DNA of 64,000 bases from Rubrivivax albus (lineage in GTDB: Bacteria > Pseudomonadota > Gammaproteobacteria > Burkholderiales > Burkholderiaceae_C). Numbering within the stretch: position 1 is the first letter of the stretch; each line of letters opens with the position of its first letter. The notes under the pieces were generated by a model. The model did not search any database, was not told the origin of the DNA, and worked only from the letters and a program-made list of their open reading frames with translations. The stretch lies in assembly GCF_004016515.1 (NCBI RefSeq), contig NZ_SACT01000005.1:248001-312000 (forward strand). The letters run 5' to 3'. A program made the translations under genes and the position numbers. This document shows positions 27,946 through 41,114 of this stretch, one piece after another.

Positions 27946-28392
27946 ATGAAGATCGGCGAACTGGCGGAGGCCACCGGCACACCGGTGGAGACCATCCGCT
28001 TCTACGAGCGCGAAGGCCTGCTGCCGCCGCCCGCGAGGGCCGACAACAACTACCGGGTCTACCTGCCGGCACACGTCGAGCGGCTGGCGTTCATCCGCCA
28101 GTGCCGCAACCTCGACATGGCACTGGACGAGGTCCGCGCCCTGATAGTGCTGCGCGAGTCGCCTTCCCGGGACTGCGGGGAGGTCAACGCGCTGCTGGAT
28201 GCGCATATCGGCCATGTCACCCAGCGCATCCGCGAACTGCGCGCGCTCGAGAAGGATCTGAAGGCACTGCGTGCACGCTGCAGCGCGCCGCACACCGTGT
28301 CGGAGTGCGGCATCCTGGGCGGCCTCGATCGCGCCGCCACGGCCAGGCCGGCGCCGCCGGGGAAGCGGCGCCACGTGCACGGGGCGCACTGA
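27946..28392 (+). CDS. cadR: CadR/PbrR-like MerR-family metal regulator
   Basis: A 148-aa MerR-family regulator. HTH is MKIGELAEATGTPVETIRFY. Metal-binding cysteines are in SRDCGEVNALLDAH and the pair RCSAPHTVSECGILGGL, the arrangement of CadR/PbrR proteins that sense Cd(II), Pb(II) or Zn(II). The C-terminus has extra His residues (RRHVHGAH). ATG 27946; the upstream frame crosses the divergent promoter. It lies between two matching operators (27880-27910 and 28446-28476), so it probably controls both neighbours. Confidence 0.9.
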   Translation: MKIGELAEATGTPVETIRFYEREGLLPPPARADNNYRVYLPAHVERLAFIRQCRNLDMALDEVRALIVLRESPSRDCGEVNALLDAHIGHVTQRIRELRALEKDLKALRARCSAPHTVSECGILGGLDRAATARPAPPGKRRHVHGAH

Positions 28393-28445
28393 GCGGCGCG
28401 GACGCCGCGCGCTGCGCCCCCGCTTCCGGGCAGCCACCCGGCTGC

Positions 28446-28476
28446 TTGACTCTGAACTGGCTTCAGGGTCTTCAAT
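28446..28476 (+). promoter_or_regulatory. Second CadR-type promoter, in front of the transglutaminase-like gene
   Basis: The -35 TTGACT (28446-28451), 19-bp spacer CTGAACTGGCTTCAGGGTC and -10 TTCAAT (28471-28476). It shares GGCTTCAGGGT with the cadA promoter at 27880-27910. Confidence 0.8.
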
Positions 28477-28507
28477 GGCGGCACGCCAACCGAACTGCCC
28501 CGCTGCC

Positions 28508-29221
28508 ATGTCCGACGCCCTCTCCCCGCTCCTGCGGCCCACGCGCCTCCTCGACCACCAGGCCCCTGCGCTCGAAGCCCTCGTGGCTGCACGCGGCTGG
28601 CGCGAGCTGCCGCTGCACGATCGGATCGGCGCGATCTACGACTTCGTGCGCAACGAGATCGCCTTCGGCTACAACGAGGGCGACGAGATGCCCGCCTCGC
28701 GCGTGCTGGCCGACGGCATCGGCCAGTGCAACACCAAGAGCGCGCTGCTGATGGCGCTGCTCCGTGCCGCCGGAGTGCCGTGCCGCTTCCACGGCTTCAC
28801 GATCGACAAGGCGCTGCAGCGCGGCGCGATCACGGGCCTGGCGTATCGCCTGGCGCCCCGACGCATCATCCACAGCTGGGTCGAGGTGTGGTTCGAGGGT
28901 CGGTGGGTGAACCTCGAAGGCTTCATCCTCGATGCCGACTACCTGGGCAGCCTGCAGCGCCGCTTCCCCGGCGCCAAGCGCTTCTGCGGCTACGGGGCCG
29001 CCACGCCGGACCTCTCGGCCCCGCCCGTGGAGTGGCGCGGGCAAGACACCTTCATCCAGAAGGATGGCATCGTCGACGACTTCGGCACCTTCGACGATCC
29101 CGACGCCTTCTACGCGCGACACGGCTCCAACCTCGGCGGCCTGAAGCGCTGGCTGTTCGTGCATGCCGTGCGGCACTGGATGAACGACACCGTGGCACGC
29201 GTGCGCGCTGGCCGCTGGTGA
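28508..29221 (+). CDS. Transglutaminase-like (papain-fold) protein in the CadR regulon
   Basis: A 237-aa soluble protein with a transglutaminase-core fold. The catalytic triad is visible as Cys in DGIGQCNTKSALLMALLRAA, His in RRIIHSWVEVWFEGRW and Asp in the following GFILDADYLG. No signal peptide is seen, so it is probably cytoplasmic. Homologues often lie beside cadR or zinc-pump genes, but the substrate is unknown. ATG 28508 is chosen because the upstream Met at 28475 falls inside the -10 element. Expression should follow cadmium/zinc via the promoter 32 bp upstream. Confidence 0.75.
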   Translation: MSDALSPLLRPTRLLDHQAPALEALVAARGWRELPLHDRIGAIYDFVRNEIAFGYNEGDEMPASRVLADGIGQCNTKSALLMALLRAAGVPCRFHGFTIDKALQRGAITGLAYRLAPRRIIHSWVEVWFEGRWVNLEGFILDADYLGSLQRRFPGAKRFCGYGAATPDLSAPPVEWRGQDTFIQKDGIVDDFGTFDDPDAFYARHGSNLGGLKRWLFVHAVRHWMNDTVARVRAGRW

Positions 29222-29266
29222 CCTGCGTCACGACAGACCACGGCCCTGTCCCGTTACCGTCAACCC

Positions 29267-29279
29267 TGTAGCCGCTACA
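29267..29279. promoter_or_regulatory. Perfect dyad before the czc operon
   Basis: TGTAGC-C-GCTACA, a 13-bp perfect palindrome 10 bp before the czcI start. A possible -10 (TACACT, 29276-29281) overlaps it, with TTACCG 16 bp upstream. It is a candidate operator; the binder is unknown. Confidence 0.35.
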
Positions 29280-29289
29280 CTCCGCCCCC

Positions 29290-29652
29290 ATGCGTCGTTG
29301 GCTCGCGATCGTGCTGCTGGTCCTGCTGCCGCTCCAGTTCTCCTGGGCGGCGGTGGCCGACTACTGCATGCACGAGTCGGGCGCTTCGGCAGACCATGTC
29401 GGCCATCACGACCATGCCGATCACCAGCATGGGGCCAGCGCCAGCGACAAGGCCAAGTCCGACGGCTCGGCGTCGACCGCGGCCGACTTCGACTGCGGCC
29501 ATTGCCATGGCCATTGCGCCGGCATGCTGGACGTTCCCGCCGGCCTGAAGACGTACGCCGTGGGCAGTGCGCCGCCGGGGCTGGCCGAGGCACCCAGTGC
29601 CGAGCACCTGCCGGCCCAGCCCGAACGCCCCCAGTGGGCGTGCCTCGCCTGA
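29290..29652 (+). CDS. czcI: CzcI-like exported cation-efflux regulator protein
   Basis: A 120-aa exported small protein: signal peptide MRRWLAIVLLVLLPLQFSWA, then a His-rich segment (HVGHHDHADHQHG) and a Cys/His cluster DFDCGHCHGHCAG. It precedes czcC, the position of czcI in czc operons, where it modulates induction by zinc, cobalt and cadmium. The sequence supports a periplasmic metal binder; the regulatory role is family knowledge. Confidence 0.75.
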   Translation: MRRWLAIVLLVLLPLQFSWAAVADYCMHESGASADHVGHHDHADHQHGASASDKAKSDGSASTAADFDCGHCHGHCAGMLDVPAGLKTYAVGSAPPGLAEAPSAEHLPAQPERPQWACLA

Positions 29653-29803
29653 TCGGCGAGGCGGGCTTCTCCCCTTTCTGAACCCCGTCCGCGCCTGAGC
29701 GCGCTGCCCCGACGCACCGGGCGCAGTTCCGCTCGGGTCGGCGCGACCGCCTGGTCGCCGCTCGCCGGTCTCCCGTGTCCTTCCCACAGCACTGGAGCAT
29801 CGG

Positions 29804-31084
29804 ATGCATCCGAGAACACGAACACATCGACAGACCCGCCAGGCCTCCCGGCTTGGCGGCTTGGCAGCGGCGCTCGTCGCCGCTTGGCTGCAGTTCGCGC
29901 CCGGCGCTGCCGCGGCGCAGACGACGGCCGCGCAGAGCCTCAAGGACCTCTTCGAAGCCGCCTGGGCGCGCCAGCCCGAATCGATCGCCCTCCAGGCGCG
30001 CCGCGACGCCGTGCAAGCCCAACGGCGGGCCGCCGAGGCCTGGACGCCGGAGCCACCGGCACTCGAAGCCAGCCACAAGACCGACCGCCTCACGCGCAAC
30101 GACGGCGCGCGGGAGCTCGAGGTCGGCGTCGCGGTACCGCTGTGGCTGCCCGGCGAGCGACGCCACACCAGCGCACTCGCCGATGCCGAGGCCGCCGCCC
30201 TCGACAGCCGGGCCGAGGCCGCGCGTCTGCGCCTGGCCGCCTCGGTGCGCGAGGCCTGGTGGCACTGGCAGCGCGCCGGCGTCGAAGCCGAGATCGCCCG
30301 CGCGCAACTCGACAGCGCCCGCCGCCTCGCGGCCGACGTGGCGCGCCGCGCGAAGGCCGGTGAACTGGCACGGGCCGACCAGCACCAGGCCGACGGCGCC
30401 GTGGCCGCGGCCGAAGCCGCCGTGGCGCAGGCCGAGGCCGGGACGACGGTGGCCCTGCAGCAGCTCAAGTCGCTGGCGGGTGGCACCTGGGCGCCCGTGG
30501 CCACCGCGAGCGCCGTGGCCGAGCCCGAGCCCCCGGCCGCCGCCGAGCCACCGCCGCATCCTGCGCTGGCCGAACTGAGGGACCGGGCGACCGTCGCGGA
30601 GCGCGCCGCGGCCTTGGCCTCGACGCAATCGCGCGCCAATCCGGAGCTGACGCTCGCGACGACACGCGACCGCGGCGCGAGCGGCGAACGCTACGGCCAG
30701 ACGGTCACGCTGGCCGTGCGCATCCCGTTCGGCGCCGGGCCCCGGCACGACGCCCGCGTGGCCAGCGCCCGCGCCGATGCGGCCGAAGCGCAGGCGCAGC
30801 TGGCGCTGGACCGCGCGCGGCTGGAGTCGGAACGCGAGGCTGCCACGGCGCGCGTGCAGGCGGCACGCAGCCAACTCGCCGCTGCGGAGCGCCGCGCCAC
30901 CCTGGCGCGCGAGACGCGCGGCTTCTTCGAGAAGTCCTTCCGCCTCGGCGAGACCGACCTGCCGACCCGCCTGCGCATCGACGCGGAGGCCACCGAGGCC
31001 GAGCGCCAGGCTGCGCGCGGCCGCATCGAACTGGCCGCCGCGATCTCGGCCTGGCGCCAGGCGCTGGGGCTGCTGCCGCAGTGA
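29804..31084 (+). CDS. czcC: CzcC-like outer membrane efflux protein
   Basis: A 426-aa TolC-family outer-membrane channel, third part of an RND heavy-metal efflux complex. A signal peptide with a twin-Arg-like start (MHPRTRTHRQTRQASRLGG) and AAAAQ cleavage region is followed by two long coiled-coil repeats (for example RRDAVQAQRRAAEAWTPEPP and ARADAAEAQAQLALDRARLE). The length fits the CzcC/CusC branch. It lies 152 bp after czcI and 36 bp before the next gene. Confidence 0.85.
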   Translation: MHPRTRTHRQTRQASRLGGLAAALVAAWLQFAPGAAAAQTTAAQSLKDLFEAAWARQPESIALQARRDAVQAQRRAAEAWTPEPPALEASHKTDRLTRNDGARELEVGVAVPLWLPGERRHTSALADAEAAALDSRAEAARLRLAASVREAWWHWQRAGVEAEIARAQLDSARRLAADVARRAKAGELARADQHQADGAVAAAEAAVAQAEAGTTVALQQLKSLAGGTWAPVATASAVAEPEPPAAAEPPPHPALAELRDRATVAERAAALASTQSRANPELTLATTRDRGASGERYGQTVTLAVRIPFGAGPRHDARVASARADAAEAQAQLALDRARLESEREAATARVQAARSQLAAAERRATLARETRGFFEKSFRLGETDLPTRLRIDAEATEAERQAARGRIELAAAISAWRQALGLLPQ

Positions 31085-31119
31085 GCCCCACCGACACCCT
31101 CTTCATTCAGATCCCCACC

Positions 31120-31674
31120 ATGACAACTTCTTCCCTCCTTGCCGCGCTCGCTACAGTCGCGGCCCTTCTGATGCCCCCGCTGGTTCACGCCGGCGAGGGC
31201 CACGATCACGGCGACGCTGCCCCGACGTCCACCGGCCCCGCGCTGCCCCGCTTCACGGCGGTCTCCGAGACCTTCGAGCTGGTCGGCGTGCTGAACGGCA
31301 AGCAAATCACGCTGTACCTGGACCGCACGGCCGACAACGCGCCCGTCACCGACGCACAGATCGAGATCGAGATCGCCGGCACCAAGCTCAACGCCGAGAA
31401 GCACGAGGACGTCTTCGAGGTCGTGCTCGCTGCCCAGCCCAAGCCGGGCGTGCTGCCGATCACGGCCACCGTCACCGCCGGCCAGGAGATCGACCTCCTG
31501 GCCGGCGAGCTCGACCTGCACGAGGAGGCGCACGCCGACGAGGCCGCGCATGTGCACTCGTGGAAGGAGTACGCCGGCTGGGGCGCCGGCGCCCTGGCCG
31601 CCCTGATCGCCCTGATCCTCATCGGCCGCCGCATCGCCGCAGGCCGCCAGCGCACCACCGGAGCCGTCGCATGA
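31120..31674 (+). CDS. CzcB N-domain-like exported membrane-anchored protein
   Basis: A 184-aa protein: signal peptide, a GEGHDHGD metal-binding start, a beta-rich domain (FTAVSETFELVGVLNGKQIT, then ATVTAGQEIDLLAGELDLHE), a His/Glu-rich stretch and a C-terminal transmembrane helix (GAGALAALIALILIGRRIAA). In some czc systems a comparable domain forms the N-terminus of CzcB. Here it is a separate gene overlapping czcB by 4 bp (ATGA), which suggests a split CzcB. The exact function is not known. ATG 31120 is chosen over GTG 31081 because the signal peptide begins there. Confidence 0.6.
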   Translation: MTTSSLLAALATVAALLMPPLVHAGEGHDHGDAAPTSTGPALPRFTAVSETFELVGVLNGKQITLYLDRTADNAPVTDAQIEIEIAGTKLNAEKHEDVFEVVLAAQPKPGVLPITATVTAGQEIDLLAGELDLHEEAHADEAAHVHSWKEYAGWGAGALAALIALILIGRRIAAGRQRTTGAVA

Positions 31675-32809
31675 CTTCGAACATCCTCTCGACGCGCCGC
31701 TGGGCGCGCCCGGCCGCCGGGGCACTGACTCTCGCGCTGACCCTGGCACTGTCAAGCCCGGCTCTCGCCGGTCCGGGCCATGACCATGGCGATGCCCCCG
31801 CCACACCGAACGCCAACGGCCCACAGCGCCAGCCCGACGGCAGCGTCTTCCTGCCCAAGCCAGCGCAGCGCCAGCTCGGCGTGCGCACGCTGCTCACCGA
31901 GGCCGCCGAGCTGCCGCGCTCGTTCGAGCTGAACGGCAAGGTGGTCATCGACCCCAACGCCGGCGGCAAGGTGCAGCCGCTGAACGCCGGCCGCATCGAA
32001 CCCGGCCCGCGCGGCCTGCCCAACGCCGGCCAGGCGGTGCGCAAGGGCGAGGTGCTGGCCTACGTGGTGCCGTCGGCCGCGCCGATCGAACGCTCGAACC
32101 AGGCCGCGCAGCTGGCCGAACTGCGGGCCGCGAAGTCCTTGGCGGACAAGCGCGTCGCGCGCCTGAAGGAACTGGCCGACACCGTCCCCCGCAAGGACAT
32201 CGAGGCCGCCGAGAGCGAGGCGCAGAGCCTCGCCGAGCGCATCGCCGCCGTCGGCACCGGCCTCGCGTCGCGCGAGGCGCTGGTGGCGCCGGTCTCGGGC
32301 GTGATCGCCTCGGCGCATGTCGTCGCCGGCCAGGTGGTGGATGCGCGCGAGCTGTTGTTCGAGATCGTCGATCCGGCGCGGCTGCGCATCGAGGCGCTGG
32401 CCTTCGATGCGGCGCTGGCCGGCAACGTCGGCAGCGCCAGCCTTGCGGTGGGCAACCAGCGCGTGCCGCTCGCCTTCATCGGCGCCGCGCGCAGCCTGCG
32501 CGAGCAGGCCTTGCCGCTGGGCTTCCGTGCCGAGGGCAAGGTGCTGTCGTCGCTGGCCGTCGGCCAGCCAGTGCGCGTCTTCGTGCAGGGCAAGGAAAAG
32601 GTGCAAGGCGTTGCCGTGCCGGTGTCCTCGCTGATGAAGAACCCGGCCAACCAGACCATCGTGTGGGTGAAGACGGCGCCTGAGCGTTTCGAGCCGCGCA
32701 CCGTGACGGTCGAGCCGCTGGACGGCGTCAACGTCGCCGTGACCTCGGGCCTGAAGGCCGGTGATCGCGTGGCCACCCAGGGCGCCACCTTGATCAATCA
32801 GGTGCGCTG

Positions 32810-32810
<1 letters not shown>
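31671..32810 (+). CDS. czcB: CzcB-like RND periplasmic adaptor
   Basis: A 379-aa membrane-fusion protein linking CzcA to CzcC. It has a signal peptide (ALTLALTLALSSPALA), an N-terminal GPGHDHGD metal motif, an alpha-hairpin (AKSLADKRVARLKELADTVP) and a lipoyl/barrel-sandwich region (LVAPVSGVIASAHVVAGQVV). C-terminal beta domains follow. The frame is open far upstream, but the ATG overlapping the previous gene starts a clean signal peptide. The stop shares bases with the czcA start (TGATG). Confidence 0.88.
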
Positions 32811-35929
<3,119 letters not shown>

Positions 35930-35977
35930 CACCCGTTCCCCCACCCAACCCGCCACCCAACCCTTGAAGGGACTCCC

Positions 35978-36364
35978 ATGAAGCTGCTCACCCTCATCGC
36001 CTCCATCGCCCTGGCTGCTGCCGGCACCGTCCATGCGGCCGGCGAGAAGCACGACCATGCCCACGAACACAAGCCGATGCACGGCGGCGTGGTCGTCGAG
36101 GTCAAGGACATGGACTACGAACTCGTCGCCAAGCCCACGGCGATCCAGCTGTACCTGCGCGACAACGGCAAGTCGGCCGACGTCTCCAAGGCCAGCGCCA
36201 AGGTGACGCTGCTGACCGGCGCCGAGAAGCAGGAGGTCGACCTGAAACCGGCCGGCGACAAGCTGGAGGCCACCGGCAGCTTCAAGGTCGGCCCGGGCAC
36301 CAAGGCGGTCGCCGTGGTGACGGTGGGCGGCAAGCCGGCCACCGCGCGGTTCACCTTGAAGTGA
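35978..36364 (+). CDS. Small exported His-rich protein at the end of the czc operon
   Basis: A 128-aa periplasmic protein: signal peptide MKLLTLIASIALAAAGTVHA, His-rich start EKHDHAHEHKPMHGG, then a beta-sandwich-like domain (KPTAIQLYLRDNGKSADVSK). It resembles the small metal-binding proteins accompanying RND pumps; a periplasmic metallochaperone is the likeliest role. GAAGGGACT lies before the ATG. No named family is assigned. Confidence 0.65.
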   Translation: MKLLTLIASIALAAAGTVHAAGEKHDHAHEHKPMHGGVVVEVKDMDYELVAKPTAIQLYLRDNGKSADVSKASAKVTLLTGAEKQEVDLKPAGDKLEATGSFKVGPGTKAVAVVTVGGKPATARFTLK

Positions 36365-36369
36365 AATCC

Positions 36370-36906
36370 ATGAGAACCCACCGACTCCTGGTGGCTTCCG
36401 CGCTCGTCGCGGCTGGCCTGGTGGCCGGCTGCGCGACGCCACCGCCACCCAACCCGACGGCCGAAGTGCCGTACTGCCACCAGACCAACAAGGGACGGAT
36501 CATCGCCTGCACCAAGGCGCCAGTTCCGAGCCTCGACGCTGACGCGGCAGCCAAGCGGTTCACGCCGGATCCCGACGCGCTGACCGTCTACGTGGTGCGG
36601 CGCAACTGGGCGGACGGTCGCAACTTCGTGACCGTTCAAGGCGACAGCGCCGCGGGTGTCGAGACGCTCCCGAACACGATGGTGCGGTTCCGGTTCAAGC
36701 CAGGGCGGCACACCGTCGCATTCGAGTTCGACAGCCAGCGCCAGACGACCACCGTCGACGGTCGGGCCGGCGAGGTGCGCTTCGTCAGGTTCGAAGGCGT
36801 GGTGTGGTCCTGGAAGAGCAGCTACAGCTGGGTGACCGAGCCCGAGAGCGCCACGCGCGAGCGGGCGCTGAAGTCGCGACTCGTGGCCGACCTGGCCGTG
36901 CGTTGA
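36370..36906 (+). CDS. Predicted lipoprotein of unknown function
   Basis: A 178-aa lipoprotein: lipobox LVAGC at about residues 18-22, then CATPPPPNPTAEVPYCHQTN. The rest is a beta-rich domain (DALTVYVVRRNWADGRNFVT, FKPGRHTVAFEFDSQRQTT) without known motifs. It starts at 36370 (or 36361, MKSMRTH) directly after the His-rich gene, so it may be the operon's last member. Not recognised further. Confidence 0.6.
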   Translation: MRTHRLLVASALVAAGLVAGCATPPPPNPTAEVPYCHQTNKGRIIACTKAPVPSLDADAAAKRFTPDPDALTVYVVRRNWADGRNFVTVQGDSAAGVETLPNTMVRFRFKPGRHTVAFEFDSQRQTTTVDGRAGEVRFVRFEGVVWSWKSSYSWVTEPESATRERALKSRLVADLAVR

Positions 36907-37333
36907 CGGCGCGAGTCTGGTCGCGTGAACACACGCAACGCCGCGAAACTCCTTGCTGCGCGGCTGGTCTGGTTCGCGTTCAAGACCATGGTCGACTGGA
37001 CCGTTGCTCTCGGCATGCGGCGGACGCAGCTGGTTCGGTGGTGACCAGCTGGCGCCGCGGGCGCCACACGCGGAGCGTCTGGCCCGTGCTCTCGGTTCTG
37101 GCGCGCGCACGGTCTGGTGCGTGGACCGCAGACTGAGGCGCGTACGATGCGATGGAGCATGAACCTGCGCGCCCGCGAGGCCTGGAACATGAACATCATG
37201 TGCCGGTCGCGTTGATGTCCCCGCACCCTACCTACCGCCACCGCCACCGCCGCGAGCCGATGACCCAGACACGCCCGCATCCCCTGCGAGCATCGCCTTC
37301 ACTCGCATGGAGACAGGGCAGGACACCGATTCC
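36907..37333. other. Intergenic stretch without a supported gene
   Basis: A 39-codon GTG frame at about 36925-37044 with a hydrophobic core (KLLAARLVWFAFKTMVDW) is the only hint of a product and is too weak to call. No repeat, RNA gene or promoter stands out. Confidence 0.4.
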
Positions 37334-37651
37334 ATGAAGACGTTGGCGCTGTTCCTGGCCACCGCGCTGGCCGAGATCGTCGGCTGCTACCTGCCGTACC
37401 TGTGGCTCAAGCAGGGCCGCAGCATCTGGCTGCTGGTGCCGGCGGCCGCCAGCCTTGCGCTCTTCGCGTGGCTGCTGACGCTGCACGAGACTGCCGCCGG
37501 CCGCGTCTATGCCGCGTACGGCGGCGTCTACATCGCGGTGGCTCTTGGGTGGCTGTGGGCGGTGGACGGGATCCGGCCGACCGCGTGGGACGTCGCCGGT
37601 GTGGCGGTGGCACTGACGGGCATGGGCATCATCATGTTCCAGCCGCGCTGA
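37334..37651 (+). CDS. ynfA: YnfA/UPF0060 small membrane protein
   Basis: A 105-aa protein with four transmembrane helices, related to SMR transporters. Family hallmarks are [39 protein letters not shown] and the ending [10 protein letters not shown]. YnfA has been linked to export of quaternary compounds, but its physiological substrate is uncertain. Start MKTLALF at 37334, not 37307. Isolated from neighbours by long gaps on both sides. Confidence 0.9.
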   Translation: MKTLALFLATALAEIVGCYLPYLWLKQGRSIWLLVPAAASLALFAWLLTLHETAAGRVYAAYGGVYIAVALGWLWAVDGIRPTAWDVAGVAVALTGMGIIMFQPR

Positions 37652-38320
37652 CGGCCTACCCTCGCCATGGAGTCGGGAACGGGGTCAGCAGGTCGTCGCG
37701 GTTGAGCCTCTGCGAGCTGGCTTGCGAATGGCCCATGTCCGCTGCCGTGATCGGCGATGAAGAACGGATCCGTGCCGTCAGGTCAGGAGGCCACTATGAA
37801 GTCGTCGATCAAGGCTTGCTGGGCGCCGGATCAGATCCTGGACTCCAGTCGCGCAGTGACCTCAGGCAGGTCTGGCATCGGAGCATCGGTTGACCACAGC
37901 CACAAACGACCCTCGGCCTGTGCGACAGCCCTGCTGCTTGCCCCGGATTCAGGCGTTGATCGGCAGCCGCCGCGTTGCCGTTCAAATCGATCCGAAAGTC
38001 TTCAATCGCTGCGGGATCACGAGGGATCCAACCTTCGTCCTGGTCATGGAAGGCACCGGGACTGCGGCTCTCCGACGCAGCTCGCGAAGGTCGCTGTAAA
38101 TGTGACCTTGGACTATGCGGTGCAGCACCGAGATCGCGGCTCGCAGGGCCCAGCCTCGGTCAACTTGTCAGGACCGGCCCGATGATCAATGCGCGCCAAA
38201 AGTCGGCACCACATTGACTGCGGGCGTTCGGGCCGTGTGGGGCAGGACATGCACTCGGCTCCATGGCGACATACGTCTCGCCGGTCTCGACTCCCGGAAT
38301 GAGTCGTTCGCTCTGGACTG
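37652..38320. other. Long gap holding a decayed conjugation gene
   Basis: No intact gene. The middle (about 37953-38185) carries a frameshifted trbC-like remnant; the sequence on either side shows no recognisable coding or repeat structure. Confidence 0.45.
37953..38185 (+). pseudogene. Remnant of a type-F conjugative pilus assembly protein (TrbC/TraW-like)
   Basis: Two successive frames give pieces typical of the C-terminal half of TrbC-like F-type proteins. The first is RVAVQIDPKVFNRCGITRD then PTFVLVMEG. After a frame change near 38055-38065 comes DCGSPTQLAKVAVNVTLDYA, ending at TGA 38183-38185. In intact relatives these blocks are joined in this order. No start codon or N-terminal half is present. 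It is a trace of conjugative machinery in a region now devoted to metal resistance. Similarity judged by eye. Confidence 0.5.
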
Positions 38321-38803
38321 TCAGCGCGACTGCGCATTGATCTGGTCATGCTTGGCCCGCACGTCCGATGGCCATCGCGACTTGATCCAAGACAACACGG
38401 CGACGATGTCCTCGTCGCTCATCAGACCACGGTAGACAGGCATCGCGGTACGGTAGTTGGGATCGCCGGCGACTGCCGCCACGCCGTCGCGGGTGATCCG
38501 GATCAGCACCGAATCTGGGTGGTGCCAAGTGTGGCCGCTGGCGTCGTGCGGCGGCGCGGGCAGCAGGCCGTCGGGCCCGCGCTCGCGCCAGTTCGGCTGG
38601 CCTTGAAGATTCGCACCGTGGCAGGACGCGCACTGCGCTGCGTAGATCGAAGCCCCGCGGGCGGTCAGTTGCGAATCCGCGGGTCTAAGCGTCATGCGCT
38701 CTTCGCTGCTCGCGGCCACGTTGTCGTTCTGCGCCCACCAGGCCGCGCTGCCCAGGGCCGCCAGTGCGACGGCCACCAAGACGAGCATCGTTGTCGTCTT
38801 CAT
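38321..38803 (-). CDS. Membrane-anchored or exported c-type cytochrome
   Basis: A 160-aa monoheme cytochrome c: N-terminal hydrophobic signal/anchor (MKTTTMLVLVAVALAALGSA), heme site AAQCASCHGANLQG, likely Met ligand in RTAMPVYRGLMSDEDIVAVL. It is encoded right after copS (2 bp gap on the same strand), so it joins a two-component operon. Similar cytochromes accompany copper-resistance clusters, where they may receive electrons from multicopper oxidases; the role is inferred. Start 38803 has GGAGG just upstream. Confidence 0.8.
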   Translation of the reverse strand: MKTTTMLVLVAVALAALGSAAWWAQNDNVAASSEERMTLRPADSQLTARGASIYAAQCASCHGANLQGQPNWRERGPDGLLPAPPHDASGHTWHHPDSVLIRITRDGVAAVAGDPNYRTAMPVYRGLMSDEDIVAVLSWIKSRWPSDVRAKHDQINAQSR

Positions 38804-38804
38804 C

Positions 38805-40275
38805 TCATGCCTCCAAGTCATGTGGGTCGGTCTTGTGCGCACCTCCGCGCGCAGCCTGTGCAGCCAACATGAACGACAACGGAGCCGGCCGCGCCACCGG
38901 CAACTGCAGCCAGAACCGGTTCATGCCGTCCGACGACGAAACTCCAACCGCGCCGCCATGCGCCTCTGCAATGGCCTTGACGATGGCCAGGCCGAGGCCG
39001 GCGCCTTCGCCCTCGCGGTGGCGGGCCGGATCGACGCGGTAGAAGCGGTCGAACAGATGCGGCAGGTGGGTTGAATCGATGGCCGCTCCCGGGTTCTCCA
39101 CCTCGACCCGAACCGAACCGGCTTCGGCCAGCAGCCGGACGACCACGGTCTGGCCGCGTTCGGTGTGGCGAAGCGCGTTGCCGACCAGATTGCTGATCGC
39201 GCGCTGCAGCATGCCGCGGTCGCCGGCCGCGGCCGGCACGCCACCCTGCGTCGAGTCCAGCCGAAGGCCCACGCCGGCCTCCTCGCTCAAGGCCTCGAAA
39301 TAGTCGAACACGGCCTGAACCTCGGCTTCGAGCCGGACTTCCGCCGTCTGCAGCCGCCGTCGCGGGTTCTCGGTCTGTGCCAGGAACAGCATGTCGCCGA
39401 TCATCTTTCGCATGCGGTCCAGCTCGTCCAGCCCGGTGTAGAGCACCTCCCGATACGCCACCGGGGAACGTTCCTTCGACAGCGCGACCTGGGTCTGCGT
39501 CATCAGGTTGGTCACCGGTGTGCGCAACTCGTGGGCGATGTCGGCCGAGAAGTGCGACAGGCGCTCGAAGCTCGCCTGCAGCTGGTCCAGCATGGCGTTG
39601 AACGACGTCACCAGGGTAGTCAGTTCGGCGGGAACGGACTGGGGTTCCAGCCGCAGGTCGAGGTTGTCGGACGTCACGCCGCGCATGCTGGCCCCGATGC
39701 GCCGGATCGGCGCGTGGCCCCAGCGCACGGCGATGCACACGGCGAGCACCGCCAGCGCGGTGGCGGCCAGCGCCCCCCGCCACAGGCCCTGCCGCAGCCG
39801 GGCCAGGTAGTGCTCGTGTGCATCGGTCGACACCGCCACCAGCACCCGATGGCCGCTGACCGTGAGCACGCCGCCGCGATAGGTGTCGGCGCCTACCGAC
39901 CAGGCGGCCAGGCGCTCAGGCGCAAGGCGCCGCACAGGCTCCGCACGCCGGGCAGCGTCCAGCAGCGCATCCGGCGCCCGCGCATAGATCGGCTGATCGC
40001 GGCCGTCGAGGACCGCGAAGTACACCCCGTGGTGACCGGCCACCGCCTGGGCCACCCGTTCGCGCAGCGCCAACGCGCTGCCATTCGGCTCCACAGCCAG
40101 CGCCTGACCGAGCGAGTCCGTCACGGCCTGCAGTTCCCCGAAATCGAGTTCCTCGAAGTGTCCCTCGATCGATCGGGACACCAGCCATGCGCTGGCGGCG
40201 AACACGACCGACATCGTCAGGCTGACCACCAGCGTGATGCGCAATGCCAGCGACCACGGCCGCAAGCGCGCCGAC

Positions 40276-40286
<11 letters not shown>
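38805..40286 (-). CDS. copS: Heavy-metal sensor histidine kinase (CopS/CusS-like)
   Basis: A 493-aa inner-membrane sensor: two transmembrane helices (about 15-36 and 171-190) around a periplasmic sensing domain, and HAMP. The HisKA domain has His252 in [16 protein letters not shown]. HATPase includes [13 protein letters not shown] and [20 protein letters not shown]. It belongs to the copper/silver CusS branch by overall layout. The start overlaps the copR end by 11 bp. It signals to the CopR-like regulator encoded just upstream. Confidence 0.9.
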
Positions 40287-40959
<673 letters not shown>

Positions 40960-41011
40960 GGTCGTTCGTCCTCCTCGTGCAGACCGAGGCTAGTCGGGCG
41001 CGGCTTTCCAG

Positions 41012-41030
41012 CACATGACAAACACATGAC
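41012..41030. promoter_or_regulatory. Direct repeat CACATGAC, candidate CopR site
   Basis: CACATGAC occurs at 41012-41019 and 41023-41030, an 11-bp period, between divergent copR and copA. OmpR-family regulators bind such head-to-tail repeats about one helical turn apart. The binding is inferred. Confidence 0.5.
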
Positions 41031-41114
41031 GTGATCGTAATGAAGGCGTCATGGCTTCGTTCGTTGCGGATTTGCAGACTCCGGCCCGTTGATGACCACC
41101 CGCAGAAGAACCGC

